Assembly: GCF_003752505.1 (NCBI RefSeq)
Contig: NZ_RKHO01000001.1
Span: 2,604,001 to 2,668,000 of the forward strand
Reading direction: 5' to 3'
Source of the DNA: Nocardioides aurantiacus
GTDB lineage: Bacteria; Actinomycetota; Actinomycetes; Propionibacteriales; Nocardioidaceae
Length of the DNA: 64,000 nucleotides
In this document: one piece after another, positions 48,154-56,969 of the stretch
How positions within the stretch are numbered: the first letter of the stretch is position 1
How the letters are laid out: every line of letters starts with the position of its first letter
Notes under the pieces: model-generated
The model's input: the letters and a program-made list of their open reading frames with translations, nothing else
Database searches by the model: none
Told to the model about the DNA's origin: nothing
Program-made: the position numbers and the translations under genes

Positions 48154-49527
48154 CTAAGGGCTCCCGGGAGCACCGTCCCGCTCCCCTCCTCGCCGGCACC
48201 CCGCCACCAGCGCGGCCAGCGCCCGGTCGAGCTCCTCGTCGGTGCAGCCGCCCACCCCGAGCACGAGGCCGGTGTCGCCCGCCCGCCGGCAGTGGTCGGC
48301 GAGCATCGGGACCTCGAAGCCGGCCTCGCGGGCAGCGTCGCGGGCGGCCCGAGCCCGGTCCGCGGGCATCCGCCAGGCGACGTACATCCCGGCCGGCGGC
48401 GCGGTCAGCTCGGCGTACGGCGACAGCGCCTCGACGACCCGCGGCAGCCGGTCGGCGTAGACGCGACGCCCGGCGCGGACCACGCGGTCGACGTACCCGT
48501 CGCGCAGCAGGGACAGGAACGCCCGCTGCACCGGCCACGGCACCGCGTCGTGGGTGGCCGCGCGCAGCGCGACGACCCGGTCGTGGATCGCCGGCGGCGC
48601 CACCAGCCAGCCCAGCCGCAGGCTCGGCGACACCGACTTCGACGCGGTGCCGACGTAGGCGACGCGGTCGCGGTCCAGCGCCGCCATCGCCGGGACGGGC
48701 GCGACGTCCCAGCGGAACTCCGAGTCGTAGTCGTCCTCGACGACCAGCGTCCCCGCGGCCCGGGCCACCTCGAGCGTGGCCAGCCGGGCGGGCGCCGGGA
48801 GGACGGTGCCGAGCGGGTGCTGGTGCGCCGGGGTGAGGTACGCCGCGGCGCAGCCCGCGAGCGACGCCGGGGCCCGACCCGGCTCGAGGTCGACCACCTC
48901 GCGCCCCACGGCCCCGGCCAGCGCCACCACCGCCCGGTAGCCCGGGTCCTCCACCGCGACGGCACCCGGCGGCAGGCTCAGCAGCAGGTGGCGCAGCGCG
49001 TCGGTGGTGCCGTTCGTGGTCATCACCTCGTCGGGGTGGACCGCCAGGCCGCGGGTCCGGGCCAGGCGCTCGGCGATCGCCTCGCGGAGGGCGTGCAGGC
49101 CGCGCGGGTCGTCGTAGCCGGGCGGCGGGTGGGCGGCCGAGACCTCGCGCCACGCCCGGCGCCAGCCGGCCCGCTGCCGCGGGTCGACCCACGGCGTGCC
49201 CGTGTCCAGGCGGACCAGGTCGCCCGACGGCTCCGGGACGCGCGGGCCACGCTGCGAGGTCGGCGTGAGGCCGGTGGACGCGACCACCGTGCCGGACCCG
49301 TGGCGGGCAGCCGCCCACCCCTCCGCGACCAGCTGGTCGTAGGCCTGCTGCACCACGGCCCGGGACACCCCGAGCTCGACCGCCAGGGTGCGCGACCCCG
49401 GCAGCCGGTCGTGCAGCACCAGGGTCCCGTCGAGCACCAGCGCCCGCACCTGGGCCGCCACCTGCGCCGGCAGCGGAGCCGGGTCGGTGCGGTCCAGCGG
49501 ACGCAGCGGCAGGCTGGGGTGCGCCAC
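48154..49527 (-). CDS. MocR/PdxR-like regulator (GntR HTH fused to aminotransferase domain)
   Basis: A 457-residue MocR regulator. A GntR winged helix (~residues 18-80, with SRTLAVELGVSRAVVQQAYD) is joined to a fold-type I aminotransferase domain; the PLP-lysine region is YVGTASKSVSPSLRLGWL. Such proteins sense PLP and often activate vitamin B6 genes. The GTG at 49527 follows GGAG by 5 nt. It is divergent from a pyridoxamine-phosphate-oxidase-like gene, with a 26-bp palindrome between, which supports a local regulatory pair. Confidence 0.9.
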   Translation of the reverse strand: MAHPSLPLRPLDRTDPAPLPAQVAAQVRALVLDGTLVLHDRLPGSRTLAVELGVSRAVVQQAYDQLVAEGWAAARHGSGTVVASTGLTPTSQRGPRVPEPSGDLVRLDTGTPWVDPRQRAGWRRAWREVSAAHPPPGYDDPRGLHALREAIAERLARTRGLAVHPDEVMTTNGTTDALRHLLLSLPPGAVAVEDPGYRAVVALAGAVGREVVDLEPGRAPASLAGCAAAYLTPAHQHPLGTVLPAPARLATLEVARAAGTLVVEDDYDSEFRWDVAPVPAMAALDRDRVAYVGTASKSVSPSLRLGWLVAPPAIHDRVVALRAATHDAVPWPVQRAFLSLLRDGYVDRVVRAGRRVYADRLPRVVEALSPYAELTAPPAGMYVAWRMPADRARAARDAAREAGFEVPMLADHCRRAGDTGLVLGVGGCTDEELDRALAALVAGCRRGGERDGAPGSP

Positions 49528-49561
49528 GGCGGCTCCTGACTGGACTGCTGGTCTGGGCCTC

Positions 49562-49587
49562 AAGTGGACCATGACACCGGTCCACTT
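49562..49587. promoter_or_regulatory. Palindromic operator between MocR and PPOX genes
   Basis: AAGTGGACC and GGTCCACTT form perfect 9-bp arms 8 bp apart. The site covers the expected -35 region of the PPOX gene (-10 at 49594) and lies 35 bp before the MocR start. Confidence 0.65.
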
Positions 49588-49593
49588 CACCCT

Positions 49594-49599
49594 CAGGCT
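49594..49599 (+). promoter_or_regulatory. PPOX gene -10 element (leaderless)
   Basis: CAGGCT ends 6 nt before the ATG at 49606. Confidence 0.45.
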
Positions 49600-49605
49600 G
49601 GACCC

Positions 49606-50298
49606 ATGACCTCCTCCGCCCTGTCCTCGACCCCCGGCACCCGGATCACGCGGCTGCGCGAGCGCGGCCGCACGGACCCGGCCTCGCTGCACGCCCTGCT
49701 CGCCGACGGACTGGTCGCCCACGTCGGCGTGGTCCGGGACGGACGCCCGGTCGTGCTCCCCAGCGCGTACGCCGTGGACCCGGCCGGTCCCGACGAGGGC
49801 GGCACCCTCTACCTGCACGGCTCGGTCGGCGCCGGCTGGCTGGGCCGGATGGAGGGCACCGAGGTGGCGGTGACCGTGACCGAGCTCGACGGCCTGGTGC
49901 TCGCCCGCTCGGCGTTCCACCACTCCATGAACTACCGCTCGGCCGTGGTCCTGGGCCGCGCCCGGCTGGTCACCGACGCGGACGAGCGCCACCGTGCCCT
50001 GGACGGCATCGTCGACCAGGTCGTCCCCGGCCGCGCCGCGACGCTGCGCCCGATGTCCCGCAAGGAGCTGGCCGCCACCGTCGTGCTCGCGGTGCCGCTC
50101 GCGGAGGCCTCGGTCAAGGTCCGCGAGGGCGACGTCGGGGACGACGCCGAGGACGTGTCCGACGGGGCCTGGGCAGGCGTGCTGCCGCTGCGCCGCGCCT
50201 GCGACGGGGTGGTCAGCAACCCCGACTCCCACGACGAGGTGCCCGACGACGTCCGACGCCGCGCCGAGGCGTGGGGAGCCCCGACCGGACGCGCCTGA
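49606..50298 (+). CDS. Pyridoxamine 5'-phosphate oxidase-family FMN-binding protein
   Basis: A 230-residue split-barrel flavoprotein starting MTSSALSSTPGTRITRLRER. Segments DGLVAHVGVVRDGRPVVLPS and LYLHGSVGAGWLGRMEGTEV are typical of the PPOX-like group often found beside MocR genes; true PdxH activity is unproven. The ATG at 49606 is chosen over the one at 49570-49572 region because of the -10 spacing and loss of homology upstream. A terminator hairpin begins inside its stop codon. Confidence 0.85.
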   Translation: MTSSALSSTPGTRITRLRERGRTDPASLHALLADGLVAHVGVVRDGRPVVLPSAYAVDPAGPDEGGTLYLHGSVGAGWLGRMEGTEVAVTVTELDGLVLARSAFHHSMNYRSAVVLGRARLVTDADERHRALDGIVDQVVPGRAATLRPMSRKELAATVVLAVPLAEASVKVREGDVGDDAEDVSDGAWAGVLPLRRACDGVVSNPDSHDEVPDDVRRRAEAWGAPTGRA

Positions 50299-50321
50299 CC
50301 GGGCCTGTCCGGGGCCCGGTC
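50297..50321. terminator. Bidirectional hairpin filling the PPOX-ssb gap
   Basis: GACCGGGCC and GGCCCGGTC pair perfectly around 7 nt. The hairpin exactly occupies the 23-bp space between the two convergent stop codons. Confidence 0.6.
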
Positions 50322-50771
50322 TCAGGCGGCCGGGCGGCCCTCCTCCACCACCGGCTCGACCGCCGGTGCGCCGGCCGGCTCCACCGCCGGGCCGGGCTCG
50401 GCGGCGGAGCCGTCGCGCCGCGCAGGCCGGGTGAAGGTGGCCGTGCCGCGGTTGAGGTCGTGCCCCACCGAGGTGGCGTCGACCACCACCGTGGTCGAGG
50501 TCGACCCGTCGTCGCGGGTCCAGGTGTCCACGCGGAGCCGGCCGTGCACGACGACCGCGTCGCCGCGGCGCACGGACCCCGCGACGTGGCGCGCCAGCCC
50601 GCGCCAGCAGTTGACGGTGAACCACGACGTGGGCCCGTCGACCCACTCGCCCTGGCGCTGGTAGCGCGGGGTCGAGGCCAGGCGGAACGACGCCACCTGG
50701 CTCTCCCCCACCTCGCGCAGGTCGACGTCGCCGCCGACCCAACCCGGCACGATCACGGTGCTCTCGTTCAC
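50322..50771 (-). CDS. ssb: Single-stranded DNA-binding protein, SsbB-like paralogue
   Basis: A 149-residue OB-fold protein. The core has SFRLASTPRYQRQGEWVDGP and WFTVNCWRGLARHVAGSVRR, then GDAVVVHGRLRVDTW. The C-terminal tail (AEPGPAVEPAGAPAVEPVVE) lacks the acidic DDDIPF-like tip that recruits repair proteins in main SSBs, so it is likely the accessory SSB found next to ettA in actinobacteria (Rv2478c). The GTG at 50771 follows GGAGGAG by 6 nt. Confidence 0.88.
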   Translation of the reverse strand: MNESTVIVPGWVGGDVDLREVGESQVASFRLASTPRYQRQGEWVDGPTSWFTVNCWRGLARHVAGSVRRGDAVVVHGRLRVDTWTRDDGSTSTTVVVDATSVGHDLNRGTATFTRPARRDGSAAEPGPAVEPAGAPAVEPVVEEGRPAA

Positions 50772-50887
50772 GACTTCTCCTCCACGGTGCTCGGTCTCGA
50801 CACCGACGAGTCCAGCCGTGACGGCCCGCCCGCGCACCCCCGGCTCCCGAGCTGTGGAGGACCGTGCTGCCGGACCGCCCTGTGGAG

Positions 50888-50904
50888 GCGAGGTGGCGCC
50901 TCGC
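50888..50904 (-). terminator. Hairpin after the GTPase operon
   Basis: GCGAGG/CCTCGC with a 5-nt loop lies 6 bp beyond the stop of the last GTPase gene. A CTGTGGAGG direct repeat (50852-50887) lies beside it. Confidence 0.4.
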
Positions 50905-50909
50905 GGGAC

Positions 50910-52571
50910 CTAGCGACGCGCGGTGCGCAGACCCTCGACCGCGCGCCGGTGCGCGGCCAGCTCCGCCTGCAGCGGGCCCACGACGAGGTCGTCGGCCACC
51001 TCCACCACGCCCACGCGCAGCCGCTTCTCGGCCCGGCGGGCCCGGGAGCGGGCCGTGAGGCGGATCAGCAGCCGCGACAGCAGCGCCAGGCCGAGCCCCA
51101 GCACCACCCCGCCGAGGAGCAGCAGCGTCGGCACCGGGAGCCCCTGGTAGTCGGGCGCCGCCAGGTCGGCCAGCTGGAGGTAGGCCAGGAACGCCAGCGC
51201 CCCCAGCCAGAGCGCGCCGACCACCGCGGCCACCAGCAGCACCCACTGCAGCAGGCGTACGCCGCGGGTCCACGCCGGCAGCCCGTCCATGCCGAGGTCG
51301 GTGGTGCTCGCGACCCGGTCGAGCCGGTCGTCGAGCTCGTCGAACCGCGAGGTCGAGGCGCGTCGTACGGCACGCGACCAGTCCGGGGACAGGCCCTCGG
51401 CCACCCGGTCGCTGAGGCCGCGCACCGCGGACTCGACCCGGGCGTGCTGCACCTGCCCGGGGCCGGGCAGCGACGAGCGGGCGGCGACCACGAGGTCCTT
51501 GCCGCTCGTGCGGCGATCGAGGTGCAGCCGTCGCAGCGGGTCGGGCCGGAAGCGCGAGAGCCAGGCCGTCACCGGCCACCCCGTGGCCTGACGGCCCCGG
51601 ACGGTGGTGGCGCGCGCCACCGCGTCGACGACGACGGGCACACCGGCGGCGTCGGCCAGCGCGTCGTGCAGGCCGCGGCGGTCCTTCTCGCGCAGCTCGC
51701 GCGGGTCGGCGCCCCCGGTGGCGGCGGCCAGCCCCTGGGCGGCGTCAGTGACGTCGCCGGCGAGCCGGGCGCGGGAGGCCGCCTTGTCGCGGACCCGGGT
51801 GGCGATCTCCGAGCGGAGCTCGTCGACGCCCTCGCCGGTGCGGGCCGAGGTGGCCAGCACGGGCACGCCCTCGAGGCCGTCGAGGGCGAGGAGGCGGCGT
51901 ACGTCTCCCATCACCGCGTCGCGGCGCTCGGCCGGGACCCGGTCGACGTGGTTGAGCACGACCAGCATCACGTCGCGGTGGGTCGCCAGCGGCGCCAGGA
52001 AGCGCTGGTGGAGCGCCGCGTCGGCGTACTTCTGGGGGTCGAGCACGAAGACCATGAGGTCGGTCATCGCGATCAGCCGCTCCACCTCGAGGTGGTGGGC
52101 GACCTCGGTGGAGTCGTGGTCGGGCAGGTCGAGCAGCACCAGGCCCTCGAGGGCGGCGTGGTCCTCGCGCACCTCGTCGTCGAGCAGCGAGTCGCGCACC
52201 ACCCGGTGGCGCGGCGGCACCTCGAGCCAGTCGAGCAGCTCGGTGGCGGGGTCCTCGCCCCAGGTGCAGGAGGCGGCGTGCGACGTCGTCGGGCGGCGTA
52301 CGCCGGTGGCGGCGATGTCGAGCCCCACCAGCGCGTTGTACGTCGAGGACTTGCCCGACCCCGTCGCGCCGGCCAGCGCCACCACGGTGTGTCCCCCGGC
52401 CAGCCGCAGCCGCGTGCCGGCGCGGCGCACGACGGCGTCGGCCCGGTCGACCACGGCGTCGTCGACCCGGCCGCGGGAGGCCTCGGCGGCCTCCTGCAGG
52501 CCGGCGACGCGTTCCTCCAGCCGGTCGCCGCGTCGCAGCAGGCGACGGGCGCCCTCGACCACCCCGCTCAC
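50910..52571 (-). CDS. Dynamin-like / YfjP-type membrane GTPase B
   Basis: A 553-residue GTPase. G1 is AGATGSGKSSTYNALVG, G3-like LLDLPDHDSTE (DxPD instead of DxxG) and G4 LNHVD. The GTPase domain is ~55-260; a helical region leads to two membrane helices (~455-485 and ~495-520: VRLLQWVLLVAAVVGALWLG and VPTLLLLGGVVLGLGLALLS). It recalls mycobacterial IniC/IniA and Streptomyces DynA/B pairs thought to remodel membranes. The GTG overlaps the stop of the first GTPase (GTGA), so the pair is translated together. Confidence 0.85.
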   Translation of the reverse strand: MSGVVEGARRLLRRGDRLEERVAGLQEAAEASRGRVDDAVVDRADAVVRRAGTRLRLAGGHTVVALAGATGSGKSSTYNALVGLDIAATGVRRPTTSHAASCTWGEDPATELLDWLEVPPRHRVVRDSLLDDEVREDHAALEGLVLLDLPDHDSTEVAHHLEVERLIAMTDLMVFVLDPQKYADAALHQRFLAPLATHRDVMLVVLNHVDRVPAERRDAVMGDVRRLLALDGLEGVPVLATSARTGEGVDELRSEIATRVRDKAASRARLAGDVTDAAQGLAAATGGADPRELREKDRRGLHDALADAAGVPVVVDAVARATTVRGRQATGWPVTAWLSRFRPDPLRRLHLDRRTSGKDLVVAARSSLPGPGQVQHARVESAVRGLSDRVAEGLSPDWSRAVRRASTSRFDELDDRLDRVASTTDLGMDGLPAWTRGVRLLQWVLLVAAVVGALWLGALAFLAYLQLADLAAPDYQGLPVPTLLLLGGVVLGLGLALLSRLLIRLTARSRARRAEKRLRVGVVEVADDLVVGPLQAELAAHRRAVEGLRTARR

Positions 52572-54289
52572 GAGGCCTCCCCCCCACGCTCGGCGAAGCG
52601 GAGGTCGTCGACGCGACGGGCGAGCGCCCGCAGCTCCACGGCGGCGTCCTCCCCGGTGTCGAGACCCTCGACGAGCTCGACGAAGCGGGCCCGCTCGTGG
52701 TCCATCAGCTCGCGCACCCGGCGCTCGAGGTCGGCCCGGGCTGCCTCGGCGAGACGTCGCACCGCCTGGTCGCCGAACACCGCCTCCAGCAGCTTCTGGC
52801 CCACCACCGCCGAGCCGCCGGCGATGCCGACCTCGGCTCCGAGCAGGCCACCGGTGGAGGCGAAGACGACGACCATGAGCGCGACCGTCAGGCCGTTGAC
52901 GCCGAAGGCGAGGAAGCGCGCGGTGCTGCGCTTCTCGGCGCCCTCGCTGCGCACCAGCTCCAGCACGCCCTGCTGCCAGTCGCGCACCAGCCGCTCGCTG
53001 CGGTCGCGGCACTCCCGCGAGGCCCGCGAGAGGTCGCGCCCGCCCGCCTCGAGCACCTGGCGCCCGGCCGGGCTCCCCCGCCAGGCCGCGTCGGCGCGCT
53101 CGGCGGCGGCCTCGGCGTGCTCGAGGAGCAGCGACTGCAGCCCGGTCTCGAGCGCGACGGTGACCCGCTCGGCCTGCTGCGGCTTGCCCCGCAGCACGTT
53201 GGTGACGCGGTCGCGCAGCCAGCTGATCCGCGACTCCAGCGCCCGCATCATCTCGCCGGTGCCGACGAAGTCCTGCCAGCGCGCGAGCACCTCGCCCCGG
53301 AGCAGGGTGCCGTCGGCCGTGGCCTCGTCGACCTCCCGCACCGCGTGGTCGTACGCCGCGTCGACGTCGGTCATCAACGAGGCCCGCGCCGCCGACTGCG
53401 CCTCGCACGCCTGGGCGACGGCGAAGCTGTCCTTGGCCACGGTGCGGATCGCGCCGTCGAGGGTCTGCCGGACGACCTGGCTGCGCGCCTCGGCGTCCGC
53501 GCCGAGCTCGGCCAGCCAGCCACGGATCTCCTCGACCCCGGCCGATCCCGGCAGCAGCCCGGAGCCGTCCAGCGGCGCCTCCTCGACGGTGAAGAGCGGG
53601 GAGTCGCGCAGGCCGCGCGAGCTCAGCATCCGGGCGAGGTCGTGGGAGACCTCCACCACGGCCTCGGGCGGCGTCCGGTCGAGCACGATGGCCACGGCCG
53701 CGCTGCGCTCGGCCGCGGTGCGCAGGAAGTCCCACGGCACCTGGTCGGCGTACCGCGCCGCCGACGTCACGAACAGCCACAGGTCGGCCGCGCCGAGCAG
53801 CTGCGTGGCCAGCGTGCGGTTGCGCTCCTCGACCGAGTCGATGTCGGGCGCGTCGAGCAGGGCCAGCCCCTGGGGGACGCTGGCGGCGGCGACGAGCCGG
53901 AGCGCGCCGGGGTCGTCGGTGGCGCGGGCGGTGCGCTCGAGCTCGGGCAGCACGCGCTGGCGGTCGAACCAGCCGGCGTCGTCGGGGTGGTGCACCAGCA
54001 CCGGGCTGCGGGTGGTCGGGCGCAGCACGCCCGGCTCGCTGATCACCTGGCCGACGAGCGAGTTGACCAGCGTCGACTTGCCGGCGCCGGTCGAGCCGCC
54101 GACCACCGCGAGCAGCGGGGCATCGATCTGACGCAGCCGGGGCAGCACGTAGTCCTCGAGCTGCTCGGCCAGCTCGCGGCTGCGGGTGCGCTGGGCCGCG
54201 ACACCGGTGACCTCCAACGGCAGCCGCACCTGCGACAGCACCGTGCGGAGCCGGTCGAGCACCTCGAGCATCGTCGTCGCGTCGCTCAC
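52568..54289 (-). CDS. Dynamin-like / YfjP-type membrane GTPase A
   Basis: A 573-residue GTPase starting VSDATTMLEVLDRLRTVLSQ. G1 is GGSTGAGKSTLVNSLVG, G3-like LLDAPDIDSVEER; G4 is degenerate (VLDRTP). A long helical middle (~290-470) precedes a hydrophobic stretch (~475-515, FLAFGVNGLTVALMVVVFAS) and a coiled end with RRVRELMDHERARFVELVEG. It is sequence-related to the second GTPase but diverged, as in heterotypic bacterial dynamin pairs. Its GTG overlaps the PrsW stop (GTGA). The operon order is PrsW, GTPase A, GTPase B. Confidence 0.85.
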   Translation of the reverse strand: MSDATTMLEVLDRLRTVLSQVRLPLEVTGVAAQRTRSRELAEQLEDYVLPRLRQIDAPLLAVVGGSTGAGKSTLVNSLVGQVISEPGVLRPTTRSPVLVHHPDDAGWFDRQRVLPELERTARATDDPGALRLVAAASVPQGLALLDAPDIDSVEERNRTLATQLLGAADLWLFVTSAARYADQVPWDFLRTAAERSAAVAIVLDRTPPEAVVEVSHDLARMLSSRGLRDSPLFTVEEAPLDGSGLLPGSAGVEEIRGWLAELGADAEARSQVVRQTLDGAIRTVAKDSFAVAQACEAQSAARASLMTDVDAAYDHAVREVDEATADGTLLRGEVLARWQDFVGTGEMMRALESRISWLRDRVTNVLRGKPQQAERVTVALETGLQSLLLEHAEAAAERADAAWRGSPAGRQVLEAGGRDLSRASRECRDRSERLVRDWQQGVLELVRSEGAEKRSTARFLAFGVNGLTVALMVVVFASTGGLLGAEVGIAGGSAVVGQKLLEAVFGDQAVRRLAEAARADLERRVRELMDHERARFVELVEGLDTGEDAAVELRALARRVDDLRFAERGGEAS

Positions 54290-55473
54290 CAGGGACCTCG
54301 ATCCTGCGCCTGCGCGGACTGCGGGGACTGCTGCTGGTGCACCACGGGCATGTGGCCGGGCGTGTCCCGGGAGGGCTGCGGCCAGAGCAGGCCGGGCCGC
54401 AGGACGCGCATCGCCTCGACGTGGGACTGGCCGCGCACGGCGAAGTCCGACGGCGCGACGCCGCGCAGGTAGCGGTGGTGCAGGAAGCCCAGCTCCACGG
54501 CCTCGCCCTGGTAGGCGACCATCACCCGCCGGCCCTGCTGCCCGCCGGCGCGCTCGGCGTACCTCCGGGCGAAGCGGCGCGCGGAGATGCGCGCCAGCCA
54601 CGGCACCTCGGCGGGGTCGAGGAAGCCGCGGCGCGCGCAGTCGTCCAGGGCGCGGGTCAGCACCCGGCGCTCGCGCTGGCGCGACCAGACCGCGAACCCG
54701 CTGAGCAGCAGGAAGGCCGGCACCATGAGGAAGAGGTAGGTCGTGAACGCGTTGGCGCCGTCGTCGATCACCAGGGAGCCGTTCCAGGCCCCGTGGGCCA
54801 GCACCGCGAGCACGTAGCCGCCCAGCGGGGCGAGCACGCGGACCGCCCAGCTGCGGCTGGTGACCGCGAGGCCGACACCGATGCCGATGAAGGAGGTGAA
54901 GAAGGGGTGGGCGAACGGGCTGAAGATCCCTCGTACGACGAACAGGCCGACCGCGCCGGAGAAGCCGCCCGGCACCCCGTCCTCACCGGCGTACGCCGAG
55001 GTCAGGTAGAGGATGTTCTCGGTGAAGGCGAAGCCGATGCCGACCATGCCGGCGTACACCAGGCCGTCGAGGACGCCGTCGAGCTCGTGACGCCGGAAGA
55101 AGAGCAGCAGCAGGATGAACAGGCCCTTGGTCGCCTCCTCGGTGACCGGGGCGACCACGGCCGAGGACCAGCCCTCGCCGGTGCCGAGCACAGCGCTGTC
55201 GGCGAGCTGCAGCACCAGCGCCACCGAGGTCGCGACGAACGCTCCCCAGCCCAGCGCCAGCACCAGCAGCGAGCGCGGCTCGGGCTCGTAGCGGTCGAGC
55301 CACATGTAGACGCCGACCAGGGGGGCCACGGGCAGCGCTGCCAGCACCAGGCCGACCGCCAGCGCCCCGGGGGTGCCGCTGAGGAAGAGCACCAGGCCCA
55401 TCACCAGCGCCCCGACCAGCATCACGACCGAGACGACGACGGTGAACGCGGCGGAGCTGCGGCGTCGTTGCAT
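54286..55473 (-). CDS. PrsW-family intramembrane metalloprotease
   Basis: A 395-residue polytopic protein. The putative zinc-site motifs are VVAPVTEEATKGLFILLLLF (EEΦΦK), GIGFAFTENILYL, AHPFFTSFIGIG and LAHGAWNGS, in the order typical of PrsW/Rce1-like proteases. In Bacillus PrsW cleaves an anti-sigma factor; the substrate here is unknown. A cytoplasmic C-terminal region (~300-395) ends Gln/Pro-rich. TACGCT 7 nt before the ATG gives a leaderless start. First gene of an operon with two GTPases; divergent from the M24 gene within 50 bp. Confidence 0.87.
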   Translation of the reverse strand: MQRRRSSAAFTVVVSVVMLVGALVMGLVLFLSGTPGALAVGLVLAALPVAPLVGVYMWLDRYEPEPRSLLVLALGWGAFVATSVALVLQLADSAVLGTGEGWSSAVVAPVTEEATKGLFILLLLFFRRHELDGVLDGLVYAGMVGIGFAFTENILYLTSAYAGEDGVPGGFSGAVGLFVVRGIFSPFAHPFFTSFIGIGVGLAVTSRSWAVRVLAPLGGYVLAVLAHGAWNGSLVIDDGANAFTTYLFLMVPAFLLLSGFAVWSRQRERRVLTRALDDCARRGFLDPAEVPWLARISARRFARRYAERAGGQQGRRVMVAYQGEAVELGFLHHRYLRGVAPSDFAVRGQSHVEAMRVLRPGLLWPQPSRDTPGHMPVVHQQQSPQSAQAQDRGPW

Positions 55474-55480
55474 GGCCGAC

Positions 55481-55486
55481 AGCGTA
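55481..55486 (-). promoter_or_regulatory. prsW -10 element (leaderless)
   Basis: TACGCT ends 7 nt before the ATG at 55473. Confidence 0.55.
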
Positions 55487-55511
55487 TCGGCGTGACGACC
55501 GGCGCCGGACG

Positions 55512-55517
55512 TAGCAT
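55512..55517 (+). promoter_or_regulatory. M24 peptidase gene -10 element (leaderless)
   Basis: TAGCAT ends 6 nt before the GTG at 55524. The two opposing -10 elements are only 25 bp apart. Confidence 0.55.
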
Positions 55518-55523
55518 GACGCG

Positions 55524-56933
55524 GTGAGCGAGAACCAGAGCGAGCAGCACGTCGAGAGCCACGACCCGCCCGTCCCGGACGCCTACGCCGCGTTCATGCG
55601 CACCGGCTGGGCCGACCGCGAGCGGGTCCTCACGCCCCACCCGGTGGTGCCCTGGGCGGCGGCCCGACGGGAGCGGCTGGCCGAGCAGTTCTCCGGCGAG
55701 CGCCTCGTGGTGCCGGCCGGCGGCTTCAAGGTCCGGGCCAATGACACCGACTACCGCTTCCGTGCCGAGACCGCGCACACCCACCTGAGCGGCAACCAGA
55801 CCTCCGACGCGGTGCTGGTCGTGGAGTCCGGCGAGAGCGTGCTCTACGCCCGGCCGCGCAGCTCGCGCGAGACCGACGAGTTCTTCCGCGACCGGCAGTA
55901 CGGCGAGCTGTGGGCCGGCAGCCGCCCCTCCCTGCGCGAGCTCTCGGACTCCCTGGGCGTCGAGACCCGCCACGTCGACGAGCTCCCCGACCGGCTCACC
56001 GGCGCCGCCAAGACGCGCGTGCTCCGCGGTGTCGACGCCCGCGTCGACGGGCTCGTGGCCGCCGACGAGGGCCGTGACCAGGAGCTGGCCCGGGTGCTCT
56101 CGGAGCTGCGGCTGGTCAAGGACGCCTGGGAGCTCGACGAGCTGCAGGCCGCCTGCGACATCACCACGCTCGGGTTCGAGGACGCGGTGCGCGAGTGGGA
56201 CCGGGCGCTGGAGTTCGGCGAGCGCTGGATCGAGGGCACCTTCTTCCGTCGCGCCCGCGCGATGGGCAACGACCTCGGCTACGACTCGATCGTGGGCGGT
56301 GGCTCCCACGCCACGACGCTGCACTGGATCGAGAACACCGGCCAGCTGACCCCCGGCACGCTCGTACTGCTCGACATGGGCGCCGAGGCGACCTCGCTGC
56401 ACACCGCCGACGTCACCCGCACCCTCCCGGTCGACGGGCGCTTCACCCCGCTGCAGCGCGACCTCTACACGCTGGTGCTGCAGGCGCAGCAGGCCGGCTT
56501 CGAGGCGGTGCGGCCGGGCAACGCGTTCCGGGCGCCGCACGAGGCGGCGATGCGGGTGCTGGCCCACGGCCTGGCCGACCTCGACCTGCTGCCGGTCAGC
56601 CCGGAGGAGGCGCTCGCCCCCGACAGCCGCGTCTACGCCCGGTGGACGCTGCACGGCACCAGCCACATGCTCGGGATGGACGTCCACGACTGCGCGGCGA
56701 CCGACCCCTCGACGTACCCCGGGGGGCCGCTGGAGGAGGGCATGGTGCTCACCGTCGAGCCGGGGCTCTACTTCCAGGAGGACGACCTGCTGGTGCCTGC
56801 GGAGCTGCGCGGCATCGGCATCCGCATCGAGGACGACCTGGTCGTGACGTCCGACGGGTGCCGCAACCTCTCCGAGGCCCTGCCGCGCGAGCCCGACGCC
56901 GTCGAGGAGTGGATGGGCCGCCTGCGCGGCTGA
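55524..56933 (+). CDS. pepP: Xaa-Pro aminopeptidase (M24 family)
   Basis: A 469-residue creatinase-fold peptidase. An N-terminal aminopeptidase-P domain (~30-190) precedes the M24 domain. The two-metal ligands are in LLDMGAEATSLHTADVTR (Asp/Asp), GTSHMLGMDVHDC (His), TVEPGLYF (Glu) and GIRIEDD (Glu). It removes N-terminal residues before proline. Leaderless GTG start. The gene symbol is by family analogy. Confidence 0.92.
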   Translation: MSENQSEQHVESHDPPVPDAYAAFMRTGWADRERVLTPHPVVPWAAARRERLAEQFSGERLVVPAGGFKVRANDTDYRFRAETAHTHLSGNQTSDAVLVVESGESVLYARPRSSRETDEFFRDRQYGELWAGSRPSLRELSDSLGVETRHVDELPDRLTGAAKTRVLRGVDARVDGLVAADEGRDQELARVLSELRLVKDAWELDELQAACDITTLGFEDAVREWDRALEFGERWIEGTFFRRARAMGNDLGYDSIVGGGSHATTLHWIENTGQLTPGTLVLLDMGAEATSLHTADVTRTLPVDGRFTPLQRDLYTLVLQAQQAGFEAVRPGNAFRAPHEAAMRVLAHGLADLDLLPVSPEEALAPDSRVYARWTLHGTSHMLGMDVHDCAATDPSTYPGGPLEEGMVLTVEPGLYFQEDDLLVPAELRGIGIRIEDDLVVTSDGCRNLSEALPREPDAVEEWMGRLRG

Positions 56934-56969
56934 GCAGGTCGGGCGCCTGGGCGCCGGGGCCGTCGGCCG

